Shown here: one piece after another, positions 1 through 12,031 of the stretch
Layout of the letters: the number at the start of each line of letters is the position of its first letter
Position numbering within the stretch: the stretch's first letter is position 1
Origin: Mytilus californianus
Taxonomy: Eukaryota > Mollusca > Bivalvia > Mytilida > Mytilidae
Direction: 5' to 3'
DNA: 64,000 nucleotides
Assembly (NCBI RefSeq): GCF_021869535.1
Contig: NW_026262593.1
Span: 55,913,318 to 55,977,317, forward strand
Program-made: the position numbers and the translations under genes
Notes under the pieces: generated by a model
The model's database searches: none
The model's input: only the letters and a program-made list of their open reading frames with translations
What the model was told of the DNA's origin: nothing

Positions 1-820
1 GTGTTTACAATAAAACATCACATCGACTTCAAATAAAGGAAAACAAATTTCTTCAACCTGTTTACCTTGTCTTGTTTATCAATTATAAGTGATATAAATA
101 ATAATCTAACAATAACGATAATGTCAAACAAAGGGAATTAACCATGATTTGTGTTTGTCGTGATTTACAAATACAATTTTACGGTGACGTGTATATTTAG
201 AAAACAAATGTTTGTTTATGTTATGAAAGAAATGAGACAATGGACATACAAACCATAGAAATAATTCCAAATTATGACCTGCACTTCGAAATTTATATAC
301 ATTTATAATGCCCAATTAAAACACAGGACACGTGGTCTGAATTAACATTTCCGGTTCAAAGTTCGTGAATGATGTAACAGCTATTGATTTCCTTAATTAA
401 ATCTCAGTTGGATCACTCTCTAACATGTCTAAGGCGACAATGTTGCACTGGAATTTTAAGACTAATATGGTTATCATATCGTTTATTATGTAGTCGGAAT
501 GATTATTATTAGTGTATTTAACTGTCAATCAACACCCGCGTTTATCAATTACGGCTATGTTGTATTTGTTTTTCTGGTCCATCCCATGACCTAAATTTAT
601 AAATACAAGAAGTTCATTGGGTATTGCAGTGTGATATTCTTGATATGATAAACAATGCAAAGAATAAACTTTAAGATATAAGGGTTACAAACCAAAATCA
701 AAAATAAAATATAAACATAAATATACACGTTATTTAGGGACGTGATTATTAAATGCGGCTGAACTGACTTCCTATTATGTATTTGATATCGTAATACAAC
801 TGTATTAAAATAAAAGTGTG
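1..820. other. AT-rich DNA, no gene seen
   Basis: No convincing ORF, repeat or RNA gene recognised. Confidence 0.5.
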
Positions 821-1135
821 AAAGAGGGACGAAAGATACCAGAGGGACAGTCAAACTCATAGATCGAAAACAAACTGACAACGCCACGGCCAAAAATAAA
901 AAGACAAACAGACAAATAATAGTACAGATGTCACAACATAGAAAACTAAAGACTAAGCAACACAAACCCCACCAAAACTGGGGGTGATCTCAGGTGCACC
1001 GGAAGGGTAAGCAGATCCTGCTCCACATGTGGCACCCGTCGTGTTGTTTATGTTATTACAAATCCGGTAAATAGTCTAATTCGGTAAGTGAAGGTATGGC
1101 AATACAAAACTCATGGGGGTCGTCCTCATGTAGGC
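821..1135 (+). repeat. Family A interspersed repeat
   Basis: Near-complete copy: gacgaaagatacc head, ctgacaacgccacgg, the ggtgatctcaggtgc block, gggtaagcagatcctgctcc and the cacccgtcgtgttgt block. Same family at 10621, 43107, 57689 and, partly, 63463. Confidence 0.85.
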
Positions 1136-2310
1136 AGTGCTTAATTTATTAACGGAGAATATAATATAGGTATGTTATATATCATGTCATTTACTGTAAA
1201 TTTACCGATTCCCCGGTCGTGACAAATTTACTTGATTCAAATGACGGAGAATGTATGCATAGCAGGTGACGCTTACCCTGACTTCGCACACTGTCTCTGA
1301 CAGAATTTTGTTCGCGCTTTTCTCAGTTTCCAGTTACCTTGCTTTTATATTCAAAATATATTTCTTAGTTTTTGAAGAATGGTAAACTACTGTTGTATCT
1401 TATAAATACCAATTTTTATCAATGTCTCTGATTTATTATTAGTTGTTATATTCTCGGTATATTACATATAATTAAAATATAATACCTCGTTTAAAGCATC
1501 ATTTCAGATATTTTTAAACTGTAAATTACCACAAAAGAAAAACAATATAAGGTTTCCGTTAACAGATATTTCGCTTAACAAATATGCAATACCGAAATAT
1601 ATGTTGTTACGACTCTATTCAGTTAGTTATTTGAAACGTAACTAGAAATCATCGTTTAGTATTTCCTACTTCGTAATGAAGTAGTCCCTCCATGCTATAT
1701 GTGTCGTCTACGAAGTTCTTAATCGTCTTGTTGGATACAGTTACATTTTCAACATTTCATGGTTTAATGGTTTGATGGTTTTAAAACTGATATTGGATTT
1801 TTCACCGTTTAATACGCCAAAAATTGAAATGTAACTTTCTGAAAACATTAATTGCAATCAAACTAACGCGCAATTTATAATATCAGTTTAATCAGTTAAC
1901 TCATGATTTGATGATTGAAGGTACGTTTGTGTAAATCTATAATAATTGAGTTATCATCTAAACTCTACCATTAACAGAATTAAGTAGAAAAGTAAAAGAA
2001 ACACGAACGTTTTCATCTGTGAAGCAGAAACTGCTTGAAGAGGTTTTGATTTCTATCGAAAGAATTGGGCACCTCAATATTTTTTTAAAGTTTTGCTTCT
2101 GATCGACTTTTACTCTTTTGACTTATTGATATATTTTAGTCATTTGTTATCTTCTCTATATTGAGTTCCAATCGGAAACTTATATTTATCTATTTCATTT
2201 TATTGTTGATTTTAGAAATGGTTGATCTTATTTATTCATCGGACCCTTAAATACCTTTGACTATAATTGTTCAAACTAATATTTTAGAAGCTCGAGTACA
2301 ATTCCGTATT
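1136..2310. other. AT-rich DNA with a short family-L fragment
   Basis: Non-coding. The segment about 1250-1290 (gcataGcaggtgacgcttac) resembles the L pieces at 3606 and 4196. Nothing else recognised. Confidence 0.4.
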
Positions 2311-2420
2311 GTAAAAAGTAAAATAAAACAAACACCGAACTCCATGGAAAATTCAAAATGGAAAGTCCCTCGTCAAATGGCCAAATCAAATGCTCAAGAA
2401 CATTAAACGAATGGAAATGT
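2311..2420 (+). repeat. Family B fragment
   Basis: Shows accgaactccatgg, gaaaattcaaaatgg, aaagtccc and catTaaacgaatgg, matching B copies at 15565, 27080, 32398 (reverse) and 56800; diverged. Confidence 0.7.
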
Positions 2421-3420
2421 TATCAATTCAGTATTTTCCTAAAATATATAGGATAGTTTTTTTCTTCTATTTCAACCTATTTGTTTCATTATTTGAGACT
2501 ATTTTTCAACGTTATTCAAACCATAACTGTGTTTTTTCGACATTTAGATTTTATATCTATTAATTACTCATACTTAGTCAAAATGTTTTGTCTTCCCTAG
2601 TTTTTTTTTATCATAATGATTTTAAAATAACATGAACAGTTTCTAAAAATAGTGTGTAATCATTAGATTTTTTTCTAATTTTTTGAATTCATTTTTCTAA
2701 ACAAATTACTATTTAATCTAATCTCAATGTTCAACTGATAATAGAAAAACAAAAGATATGGTGTATCCATCGTCAAAATCAAATCACAAAATCAGTACAT
2801 ACACAGCAAACAAAAACAAACAAACAAACAAACACACGAAAAGCAGAGGCACAGCGCTTTTATTGCTGTCCTTCATCTCATAGTCACAGTGAGGCCTTCA
2901 ACACGGGAAAAAAAACTCTCACCTCACTGCAAATGTAAGACGACCCATAGCAGCTGCTTGAGCGGAAGAATGTTATAATCAACTATAAGTTAATGTTAAA
3001 ATGATATCATTCAGCCGTTCCAGTTTCCGCTAATTTTACAGTCATTTCAAAACTTATCACATAGAAGGCAGACATATTTCCGATTTCTGTAAATTATTTC
3101 AAGTCAATTTCTTCGCAATATGTCCTTCTGATTTGCATTTTAACAATTTCAGTATATAGCGAGCCTTAAAACGACGTTTGATTAAGCAGTTAATTTAAAA
3201 TACATGTCTTACTTTCGAAGTTGTAACCATTAGTCACGTCAACCTTGACAATTCTAAGAGTGATTACAGCTATCTTTAGACCAAGAGGAAAACAACAGAT
3301 ATGTATATATACTGATTGCAGAAAATGGTCATAAATTTCATCTGTGCAACGAATACAGCAAGGAATTGATAATGCGTTAGTCTCTCTGATGTATTATAGT
3401 TTGCCTAACCATATTTATCT
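2421..3420. other. Non-coding, with an (AAAC)n microsatellite
   Basis: A short AAAC-rich simple repeat lies at about 2806-2834. No gene recognised in the remainder. Confidence 0.45.
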
Positions 3421-3429
3421 TTCCGGATT

Positions 3430-3800
3430 CGACGATAGCACTCCCACTATTTGGTGTGGTCGTTAGTTTTTCCATGTTCTGTTTTGTTGAATGTTTTTGT
3501 CCTTTCGTCGTATTTTGTATTGCTGCCTTGACGTTACCGGTATGTCTTCGAGATATGAGTTAAATATTCTTTTGGTATTTCCCGCCTTTCGTTTTCGTGT
3601 TTTTGTGATGCATGCATAGTAGAAGACGCGCACCATGTCGACGCACGTGTCCGACCTTTGAAGTTCATGCGATCCCTCAGTTTTTGTTTGGTTACCTTGA
3701 TTTGGCTTCGTTATCCATTTAAGAGATTTGATTATCGTGAAACAACTGTTGCCTTAATTTATCATACCTGATGAAAGTTATTCCGAAACACGCGTTTTCC
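3430..3800 (+). repeat. Family L repeat, longer copy
   Basis: The part 3606-3715 shares gatgcatgcatagtag, gatccctcagtttttgttt and the ccttgattt block with 4196-4305. This suggests a repeat whose left part (3430-3605) is present only here. Confidence 0.4.
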
Positions 3801-4195
3801 CATAGAAATTATATACCCTTTTTCATGTTATCTATTCTATTAATTGCAGTTGTTTAGAAATGGATTAAAAAATAACTGGATGAATATAAATGTCGTATAT
3901 TATTAATTAGACATGTATTTGGGTTGTAATATTCAAAATATGAATAGAAATCAGAAAATTAATATACTTCTAAAAAAGATTGAACAGATTTCAAATACAA
4001 AACCAATATATGTATGACGCAGATTTGACGGCATGTCTAATAAGGTGAAACCTCATAGTTCGTTTTTTTTTATACGGTTTGTTGTTTTTTTTAATTTGAT
4101 ATACAATATCAGTATGCAATAACTTTACGTTTTTTAACAGATTGTGTCCTATTCCCGACTGTGACATTTTGACTGAATGTAAATTTGCATTGCAG

Positions 4196-4305
4196 GTGAT
4201 ACATGCACAGCAGAAAACGCTTACCCTATTTCGCCCGGCCTCGCTTCTTTGTAAGTTTATGATCCCTCAGTTTTTGTTTTTATCTTGATTTGTTTTGTTT
4301 TTTTA
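4196..4305 (+). repeat. Family L fragment
   Basis: Diverged second copy of part of 3606-3715, sharing gatccctcagtttttgttt. Confidence 0.4.
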
Positions 4306-7300
4306 AATCGATTTGCGAGATATGAACATCGGTATACTATAGCCTCATCTTAATGTATAAGGGTCCGTAAAAATTCTAACCAAATAGTTTGCGTTGATCA
4401 TCAAATATATTGATTGATTGATTAATTGATTGTTGGTATCTAACGACACTTTCAACACTTTTTGCTATATAATTACCCTCAGTTTTTATTGGTGGAAGAA
4501 GCAGAAGATCCCGTCGAGTACCACAAACCTTCGAATCATCAAATAAAACCTGAGATACTATCATATGATTTAATCAAAAAGACAATTTATTTTTTGAATG
4601 ATACAAAGGCGTTGTGATTCTATAGCATTAACATACCACTATATGTAATTACCTATCTAAAGTATTATCTTTTCAACAGACAAGCGAATAATATGTCCTC
4701 TGTATCAGTTAGTAATAATCTATATAAATAATTATAATACGTTTACAGAAATAAACGAGTAACACCTATAGCTAGTATAGTCTAATGTTTCTTTCTTTTT
4801 AATTGTTTGTATCGTGTTGCTTGTTTTTGGATAAAATTTCTATTTTATACATATTTGACAGATAATAAAGGCTTATATTTTGACTGACATTTAATTATTT
4901 TTTGTCCCATGTAGTTGGCAAGCAAACATATAACATTTCAACAGGGAAATAATTATCTTATCTTATTTCTTTTATGAATAAAAAGTGGTTATGGCTATAC
5001 GTCACGTGAATGAGGCACTCACCCATTAACGGAAATCATCATGATTGGTATTTCGTGATGTAATGCTTTTGTTCTTGCATTGTTCTTTATTTGGTCTAAT
5101 GTTCGCTATTTTCATAAACGTAAGATTTTTTACAAACCATTGATGATTTTTTTGGCTGCATTATTGTCGTAATGAATAAGTATTTAATATTTATATTAAA
5201 AACATTGATCAAAGAAACAAAATTCAGACAAATTATTAAAAGAGTAATTTTATCAGAGAGCAAAGTTTCAACCGACAACACACAAGTGATCAATGTCTAC
5301 ATGTTTTGAACATGCAAATGTTCATCTTGGAGACGAATATCTATAGATTAAAAAATAAAATGTCTTAATTAGTTCGTAACAGGTCTTTTCTCCTGATAGA
5401 TAAGTTGCAATAGTAGTTGACCGATGTTCAAAATTTAGAAAAATGTATTTTGAATATGGAAAATTTATAGATTTTATGCGCTCGAGGCGCTTTTCTGGAT
5501 TTACCTTCATCAGTAACGCTCAAAACCAAAAAGGATAATTGTCTCCTTATTTACATGCATCCCCTACAATACAACATCAGTCTCAGTCAAATGTCGCAGG
5601 TATACAATCGGGTAATTTACAGATCAGACAAAAATTCTGATATATTACGATCTGTGACTTTGAAAAGATACCATTTCATTTTCGTTCAATAAATTTATAA
5701 TGTAACCATAAAACTTGTGAAGTGTCGATTTCAGTCGTTCTTCCTCATAACCATGCTGGATCACTTTTTTTGCAATATATACAAACCCCTGTAAATGAAG
5801 TCTGTATATCATGAAACTGTGCACTCTTTCATATTAATCAAGATCAGTAAACGATATAACGGGTCAGAAGGTGGGCTTCTACTTGGGAAAGAGAAGTTGA
5901 CAAATAAGAACCTAAAATAGTCTCGTTTATTATCGTCTATATGCTTCAATAAAAAAAAAAGAATTAAGTCTCAAATGTCTTAATTAGTTCGTAACAGGTC
6001 TATTTAGTTCGTAACAGGTCAGATATACAGACTTAATTCAAAATTTAAGATTTTAACCAGGTCAGTGGTCTGGTTTCATAGGTATCTTTAGTACAGTTCC
6101 TTGGGCTATAACGAGATGCAAGCACTCGCTGAAATGTTGGTTATTTAGAGTTAAAACATCTTTAAAATATTTGATCGTGAAATGAAAGAATTTAACAAGA
6201 TGATTTATTTTCTCTTTGTCCTAGAACATGTTGAAAGGGTTTCAATTTTTTTCCAATATAAATAACTATACACACAAAATGAGGAAGGTGTGCTAATGGT
6301 ACATCGAAAACCATAAGATATATAAATCAGTAGCGTAAATTCATTTAGATGTTCGTCTCACATAAGTCTGTCAAATTTAAATATCTATACATATATCTTA
6401 CATAAATGTGTTAGGTGTTGAAATTCCTTGTGTTTAAGGAGAGATTACCGAATTGCATTGTTTGGAGGTACATTATGTGTATTACATATGCGTACAATAT
6501 CTATTCTGTGTCAATTTTGAAATGTATTTGAAATCACAATAGTACAATAATCCCAAACGATTCTGATACTCACTTACGAAACAAATTCACATAATTTAAA
6601 ATGATTGACGAATTTTACTGTTCTCTGATCAACGTATACATCTAAAAAGATTATCTATCTTTATGGTTGCATGTTTCATGTAAAAATGTGCACATGTGTC
6701 AACTTACTGAATATTTAGTCCCATCATATTAAATCGTATGTTCCTAATTTTGCTTCGTGTTCTTTAAAGATAATCTTTCCTTTATCTCCCCTTTTTGGTC
6801 AATGGCTCGTTATACAATTCTGTCATAGTCTATAGTTGTTGCTTTTTATTTTTCTATTAAATAAGAAAATAGTCATCATTTATTTACTTAGACATATGAA
6901 TAACTAAAGGTTATAAATAGACGAAGCAATCAAAGCCTTTCAGGAAAATCACGTGATTGTTTAGAATTGGAAGCTACTTATTTAGTTACAAGTTATCGAT
7001 TCAAGACTTCTGATGTTTAGTTCTTTTCTGATTACAGGTATTAAAAGTTTCATCGTTGCAAAGATCTGACGGTAAGAAGTTTTATCTTTATAAAAAAAAA
7101 TGATGTGCTAATTATTGACAGATATGAAGTGTAAATAATTAATTTTTAAAAAATGTTAAAGTTAATTAAAACTCGAAAATATTAGATTAAGGAGTAAAGA
7201 TAGACAAATAAAAATAAACCTAAGTAAAATAAGAACCATCATGTTCCAAGTGAAATGTACGAGTTAAAAGAGTTTACAGTATAATTATATTGTTTCATTT

Positions 7301-8179
7301 TATTAAAAACACATTACTCTACATTTCACGAGCATTTTGATTTGCTTTCTTTGTATTTTTCACAAAAAAATACTACGTTTGTTTATTTTTATTTTTTAAA
7401 TATTCTTTAAGACTAGAATTATTAACTGTATAAAAGATAAATGTACCCACAGAAAAGTGCAACTTCACTTTTTATAGCCCCTTTCGTTTTATATAGTACA
7501 AAAGTAATGATAAATGTCCACTCTGAAAACTTGAGTTGATTCACGTGTTAATTTTTCTGATTATCACTCTGTATATACCTTTGTTCAAAAGGTTCAGTTA
7601 ATAACCATCACGGTCATTTAATTCGATACTTGTTAATTTATAAATCTATCTGCTCCTCTCTTGAGAAAAGGGGCTTTGACTATTTATGGGCTTATGTTTC
7701 TCGTTCATTGACACTTGACGTGTCTATCTCATTTCAATATGCCGTAAGTTATCAAAATATATAAAGATATGTTTTCACAAGGACAGACGTATTTAATATT
7801 TTATCTGAAAGTTTCAACTAGTTTTAATCCCTTTGATGTTTTGTGTTGTAAATACTCTGTTTTGCTGTGTCCTTATCTCATCATGCCAAAAATATTAGAT
7901 TAAATAAATATAAAGTTAGAAATGAACAAAAAACAAATAAAAAGTGTCACACAATCCTTATGGGACAAATAAAAAAGAGCAGTCGATTTTCCACGAGTTT
8001 CTTTCAATAATCGTATTAATGCTTATGTTTTTATTGAACAGTAAACAAAGTAAAACTAGTAGAGTTTCATAAACCTGCATCTTACGAATACAAAAAAAAT
8101 TATAAAAATATATATTAGTAATCACTAGCAACAGGCTGTTGGTTTTATAGTTTGAGTTTTTTTTCACATTAAGTAATGT
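4306..8179. other. AT-rich DNA, no gene seen
   Basis: Mostly unique-looking sequence with no convincing gene. The motif ttagttcgtaacaggtc recurs at about 5368-5385, 5982-5999 and 6004-6020, the last two in tandem. Confidence 0.4.
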
Positions 8180-8262
8180 TATAGCCTTTTATAGCTGAAT
8201 GAACAGTATGGGTTTTGTTCATTGTTAAAGGCCGTAAGTTGACCTTTAGTTGCTAACATTCA
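8180..8262 (-). repeat. Family C fragment
   Basis: Reverse-strand match to the middle of C (ccttttatagctgaatg and gttaaaggccgtaag). Confidence 0.55.
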
Positions 8263-8794
8263 CATTATTCATTTATGTTGTTTGTATCTTTATGAGAGTT
8301 TATCAAAATATTGATATGTCACCATAGTGAATTGACATTTCTTTTCAAAATGTCTACTTGCCTACAGATTTTCGGTTTATTATAAAAGAGTTCTTCCTAG
8401 CTATGTAATTTATACAAATGGCAAAAGATACGATGTGCTAATAAAAAGAAAAGGAAGAGTTTGAAAAGGGTTGGTCGGTATATATTATTTGGTGTTAATA
8501 AATAGATTGGCTAAGTATACTAGTAAATAAAAATAAGGATATTTATTTTTAAGCAATATTGTTTTTTTTAAAGTGCACAAATTACAAATAAACAACAGAA
8601 TTATAGTGATTCGGAAATAATAAGAAACTATTTAATATAAACATCCGCCTCCCTTACATCGATATATCGTACCAAAAGTACCTTCCTTAGGAAAAAATGT
8701 ATTAAGATATCTGTGAAATGATGTACAAACATGTACCAGCAAACAGTAAAACAGAAACCTTAACTTATTGCTCAGATTTCAGTTTTTACTATGT
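8263..8794. other. AT-rich DNA, no gene seen
   Basis: Nothing recognised. Confidence 0.4.
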
Positions 8795-8915
8795 TGTGTT
8801 TTGTAAACTGTTTATCTCTTCGTCGTTTTTCGTTTTTTTCCAATGGCGTTGTCAGCTTGCCTTTGACTTTATGGGTGTGAATATCCCTTGGTTATCTTCC
8901 GTTTCAATTATATTC
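8795..8915 (-). repeat. Family A fragment, 5' part
   Basis: The reverse complement reads ggaagataaccaagggatattca, then a ctgacaacgccattgg-type block, as in the A head. Confidence 0.65.
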
Positions 8916-9039
8916 TCGATAATGACTTTAACTCAATTGTGTGTAAACACCATGCATATAAGTTAAAGCGCAAAACTTTCATTTCACGAAATACAAGAAA
9001 AATCTTGAAGCTATAATTGAAACGATAACGTGCTCAAAC

Positions 9040-9175
9040 AAATTTAAATGCGGTGTGAGCCAATGCTCTGTGTTGAAGGCCGTACTTTGACCTATAATTG
9101 TTTACTTTTTATACATTTTGACTTGGATGGAGAGTTGTCTCATTGGCACCCATACCACATCTTCTTATTTATATT
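9040..9175 (-). repeat. Family C 5' part
   Basis: Reverse strand of the C head: gttgaaggccgtactttga, ggagagttgtctcattggc and ccataccacatcttctta. Confidence 0.8.
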
Positions 9176-9194
9176 AAATGTCTTTCTCAAGACA

Positions 9195-9490
9195 TAATGG
9201 TTGATTGATAGTTGCCTGCTGAACGTTTGGTTGCAATAATTTCATGCATATTCATTACGAGAACAAATTAACAATTAATACAAAAAATTGTTATTGCAAG
9301 ATGGGAAGACTTCGATGACATTTGGATTGCCAGTGGATAAAAAGTTATGTTGGAAATTTGGGAGCAGGAATTGTTCAATGCAATATGTCACCTAAGGACT
9401 ATCCGATAGTTGTTTCAAGGGTTCTGTTTACGAGGCATTGGATTTAACTTCCGTATTCTGACCGGTAGTTGCTCCTTAGACAGCGGCCTA
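9195..9490 (-). repeat. Family F repeat
   Basis: Shares with 43840-44140 a left end resembling gttgcaataatttcatgcat and a right end gcattggatt followed by the ctgaccgg block. Probably one SINE-like family in reverse orientation. Confidence 0.5.
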
Positions 9491-10620
9491 ACGTGTAATT
9501 TCTTTTGATATAGTTATTTGATTTGCCATCCCTTTGGGAGTTTGGTGTTGTTAGCAAATCTTAGAAACTTTTTGAATTATTTTGTCATAACACTTCTACA
9601 CTAGGTGCGATTGATAGCTTGACATATTTTACAGACTCTTGACCTTTGTTGAAGAGGGCTTGTTGATCTCATTTTTATGCTGTTTATTTACATTATATAT
9701 GATTTTAGAAACGATACACTTTATTTTCATTTGATAACTAAAATAATATAAATTGTAGACATAATTGGAGTACAAATACATTTTATAAAATACGTAGCTT
9801 TAGGAATGAAATGTCGATCACTTTAATTAACCTTGATTTTTACTTAAAGTGCAAAATATATAAATACAAACAAAGGATCAAAACAATTAATCGTTCATAT
9901 CATTGACTTCGTGCATACTTTGTCTATTAATTATACAAACAAAAGGCTAACGGGAATTGCCAAAAATACCAGACAACACAACAGACAACATCAACATCAA
10001 CAACCAACACCCGACTATGAAAAGAAAAAAGACATAAAAACACAGGCAAACAACAACGAACAATATGTGATCCAGTCAGCCGGGATTTGTAAAGTGGCAC
10101 ACATTGTTTTGGGTTTTCATTGTCAATATAGTTTAAAATAAGTATAAGTGTAGATGAATATTGAAAAACATGTAGCGTTCGAAATAGCTTTACTTTATTC
10201 TATAAACTAGATAACTTTCGGAATAAATCATTTACGCGACTTTCGCGGTTAGAAAACTAAAGAGAACATAAATCGTTATAAGTTTGGAGCTTCGCTCATA
10301 AGCACGCATTAACAAATGTAGAACATCGTTACAAAAAATTTCCATGAATTCGACAACAACAGGTTAAACGCAAAACTAAAATAATCATCGCGTTTCACTC
10401 TATGCAATAAAAACAGCGCAAATATTTCAATTTATAGTGTTCAAAGTCATTAACATTCAAATGCATAACTTTTGAAATAATATTCACAATGTGAACATCA
10501 TAAAGTGTTTCATTACAATCTTTAAAATTATGTGAAGACAAATGAGTATAATATAGTCCAGCGTTTGTTAGTGGCTGCCATTTGTCAAACTTGTATTTCG
10601 TGTAATAATGTTAACTTGAT
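9491..10620. other. Non-coding, no gene seen
   Basis: An A/C-rich stretch at about 9940-10110 (caacatcaacatcaacaacc) looks repeat-derived. No gene recognised. Confidence 0.35.
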
Positions 10621-10687
10621 AAGAGAGGAGAAAGATACTAAAGGAGCATTCAAACTCAGAGGTCAAAAATAAACTGACAACGCCATG

Positions 10688-10725
<38 letters not shown>

Positions 10726-10855
10726 AGTATACAAAACACAACTTAGAAAACTAGAGACTGAGCAACACGAACCCCAACAAAAACTGGGAGTGATCTCAGG
10801 TGCCCCGGCAGGGTAAGCAAATCCGGTCCCACAAGTTGCACCCGTCGTTGTTAAG
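10621..10855 (+). repeat. Family A copy with internal poly(A) run
   Basis: The A head (gagaggagaaagatac, gacaacgccatgg) and the tail block (gtgatctcaggtgccccgg) are separated by a run of about 35 A (10690-10724). Confidence 0.8.
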
Positions 10856-10984
10856 AAAAACAATAGTTTATCGATGTTCCTGTCTAGTAAATGCATTAAA
10901 AAGATACACTACAAGATATACAAAATAACAAATCCTGTGGGAATATGCGCGAACTCAAATCGTGGCTACCGGATCGTTGATACG

Positions 10985-11140
10985 GTAAAAATGTTTTAAC
11001 TTAATCACAAATTCCATGGTAAATTCAAAAGGGAAAAGTCAATAAACTCTTACAAAATTAAACGCTCAACTATATCAAGTAACGGAACGAATGGAAAACC
11101 ACTGTCAAATTCCTGAACTGGTACAGGCATTATTGAAGAA
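10985..11140 (+). repeat. Family B copy
   Basis: Diverged B: aattccatggtaaattc, gaacgaatggaaaacc, and aattcctgaactggtacagg. Confidence 0.65.
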
Positions 11141-11173
11141 AATGGTAGGTAATATAAGTTATATGGTTCGCTA

Positions 11174-11223
11174 CTGACCCCCTACGGATCCATGGAGGGT
11201 TAGTAAAATCCATAGGGGGTCAC
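11174..11223. repeat. 50-bp inverted repeat
   Basis: ctgaccccctacggatcc on the left pairs with atccatagggggtcacc on the right (near-perfect arms), so it can form a hairpin. Its edges resemble a very small inverted-repeat element. Confidence 0.6.
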
Positions 11224-11255
11224 CACGTGACGGCGTTAAACCAATCACAACGTTA

Positions 11256-11530
11256 TGGGGGGGGGGGGGGGGGGGGGGGGATGGGGGCTAGGATGAAAAA
11301 TGTTGTCCTGCCTTTTTATTTTTCCCTCTATTTCGGTCCTGCCTTTTTATTTTTCACTCTATTCGGTCCTGCTTTTTTTTTTTAGTTTATCCTGACTTTT
11401 TTATTTAACTAAATAGTCATCCTGACTTTTTTTTGGGCAAATAATCTCATCTTGCCTTTTTTTTTTACTCAAAACTCCTGTCCTGCCTATTTTTTTTCAA
11501 ATTTCATCCTAGCCCCCCCCCCCCCTCTCG
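11256..11530 (-). repeat. Family G repeat
   Basis: A run of about 24 G (11257-11280), then alternating tcctgcctttttatttttc-like blocks, ending atcctagccccccccc. It is the reverse complement of the G copies at 28375, 47519 and 48486. Ends are inverted (ggctaggatgaaa / tttcatcctagcc). Confidence 0.8.
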
Positions 11531-11604
11531 TTCGTCGTTCTATTGTTGATAGTTGTCTCTTGGTTATCATGTCATATCTCTTTATTATTTTCTGTTTCTG
11601 TCAT

Positions 11605-11772
11605 TTGTTGTTAGAAATTTGGAATTGAGACCTAAGATCGCAGATATAAATCTTGCTTTAAAGCCAGGTCCAGAAATATTTTTACTTTTTGTTGTTAGAT
11701 TTTTGGAATTGGGTTCCAAGATGGTAGCTATATACAACTAGTACTTCAAAGCCAGGTTCGGGATATTTTAAG
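11605..11772 (+). repeat. Diverged 84-bp tandem pair
   Basis: ttgttgttag begins at 11605 and 11689; both units run through tttggaattg to aaagccaggt. Confidence 0.6.
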
Positions 11773-11985
11773 GCTTTTCTACCATAGGAATAGATAACCT
11801 TAGCTGTATTTGGGAAAACTTTTAAGAATTTTTGGTCCTCAATGCTCTTCAACTTCCTACTTAATTTGGCCTTTTTAACTTTTTTGGATTCGAGCGTCAC
11901 TGATGAGTTTTTTGTAGACGAAACGCGCGTCTGGCGCAAATACAAAATTTCAATCCTGGTATTTATGATGAGTTTATTTTCTACC
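11772..11985 (+). repeat. Family E repeat
   Basis: ggaatagataaccttagctg, ctcaatgctcttcaacttcc, gagcgtcactgatgag, gacgaaacgcgcgtctggcg and caatcctggtatttatg. Other copies lie at 24285, 32785, 60520 and 63630. Confidence 0.85.
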
Positions 11986-12031
11986 GTTTCTGGTCAGTTT
12001 AAAATCATCCCTCTTTCCTTTAAGAAGTGTA

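Noticed and set aside
597-965. Minus-strand ORF of 122 residues
   Set aside because: Over half lies in a family A copy; similar frames appear in other A copies (10663, 43047), so it is repeat-derived.
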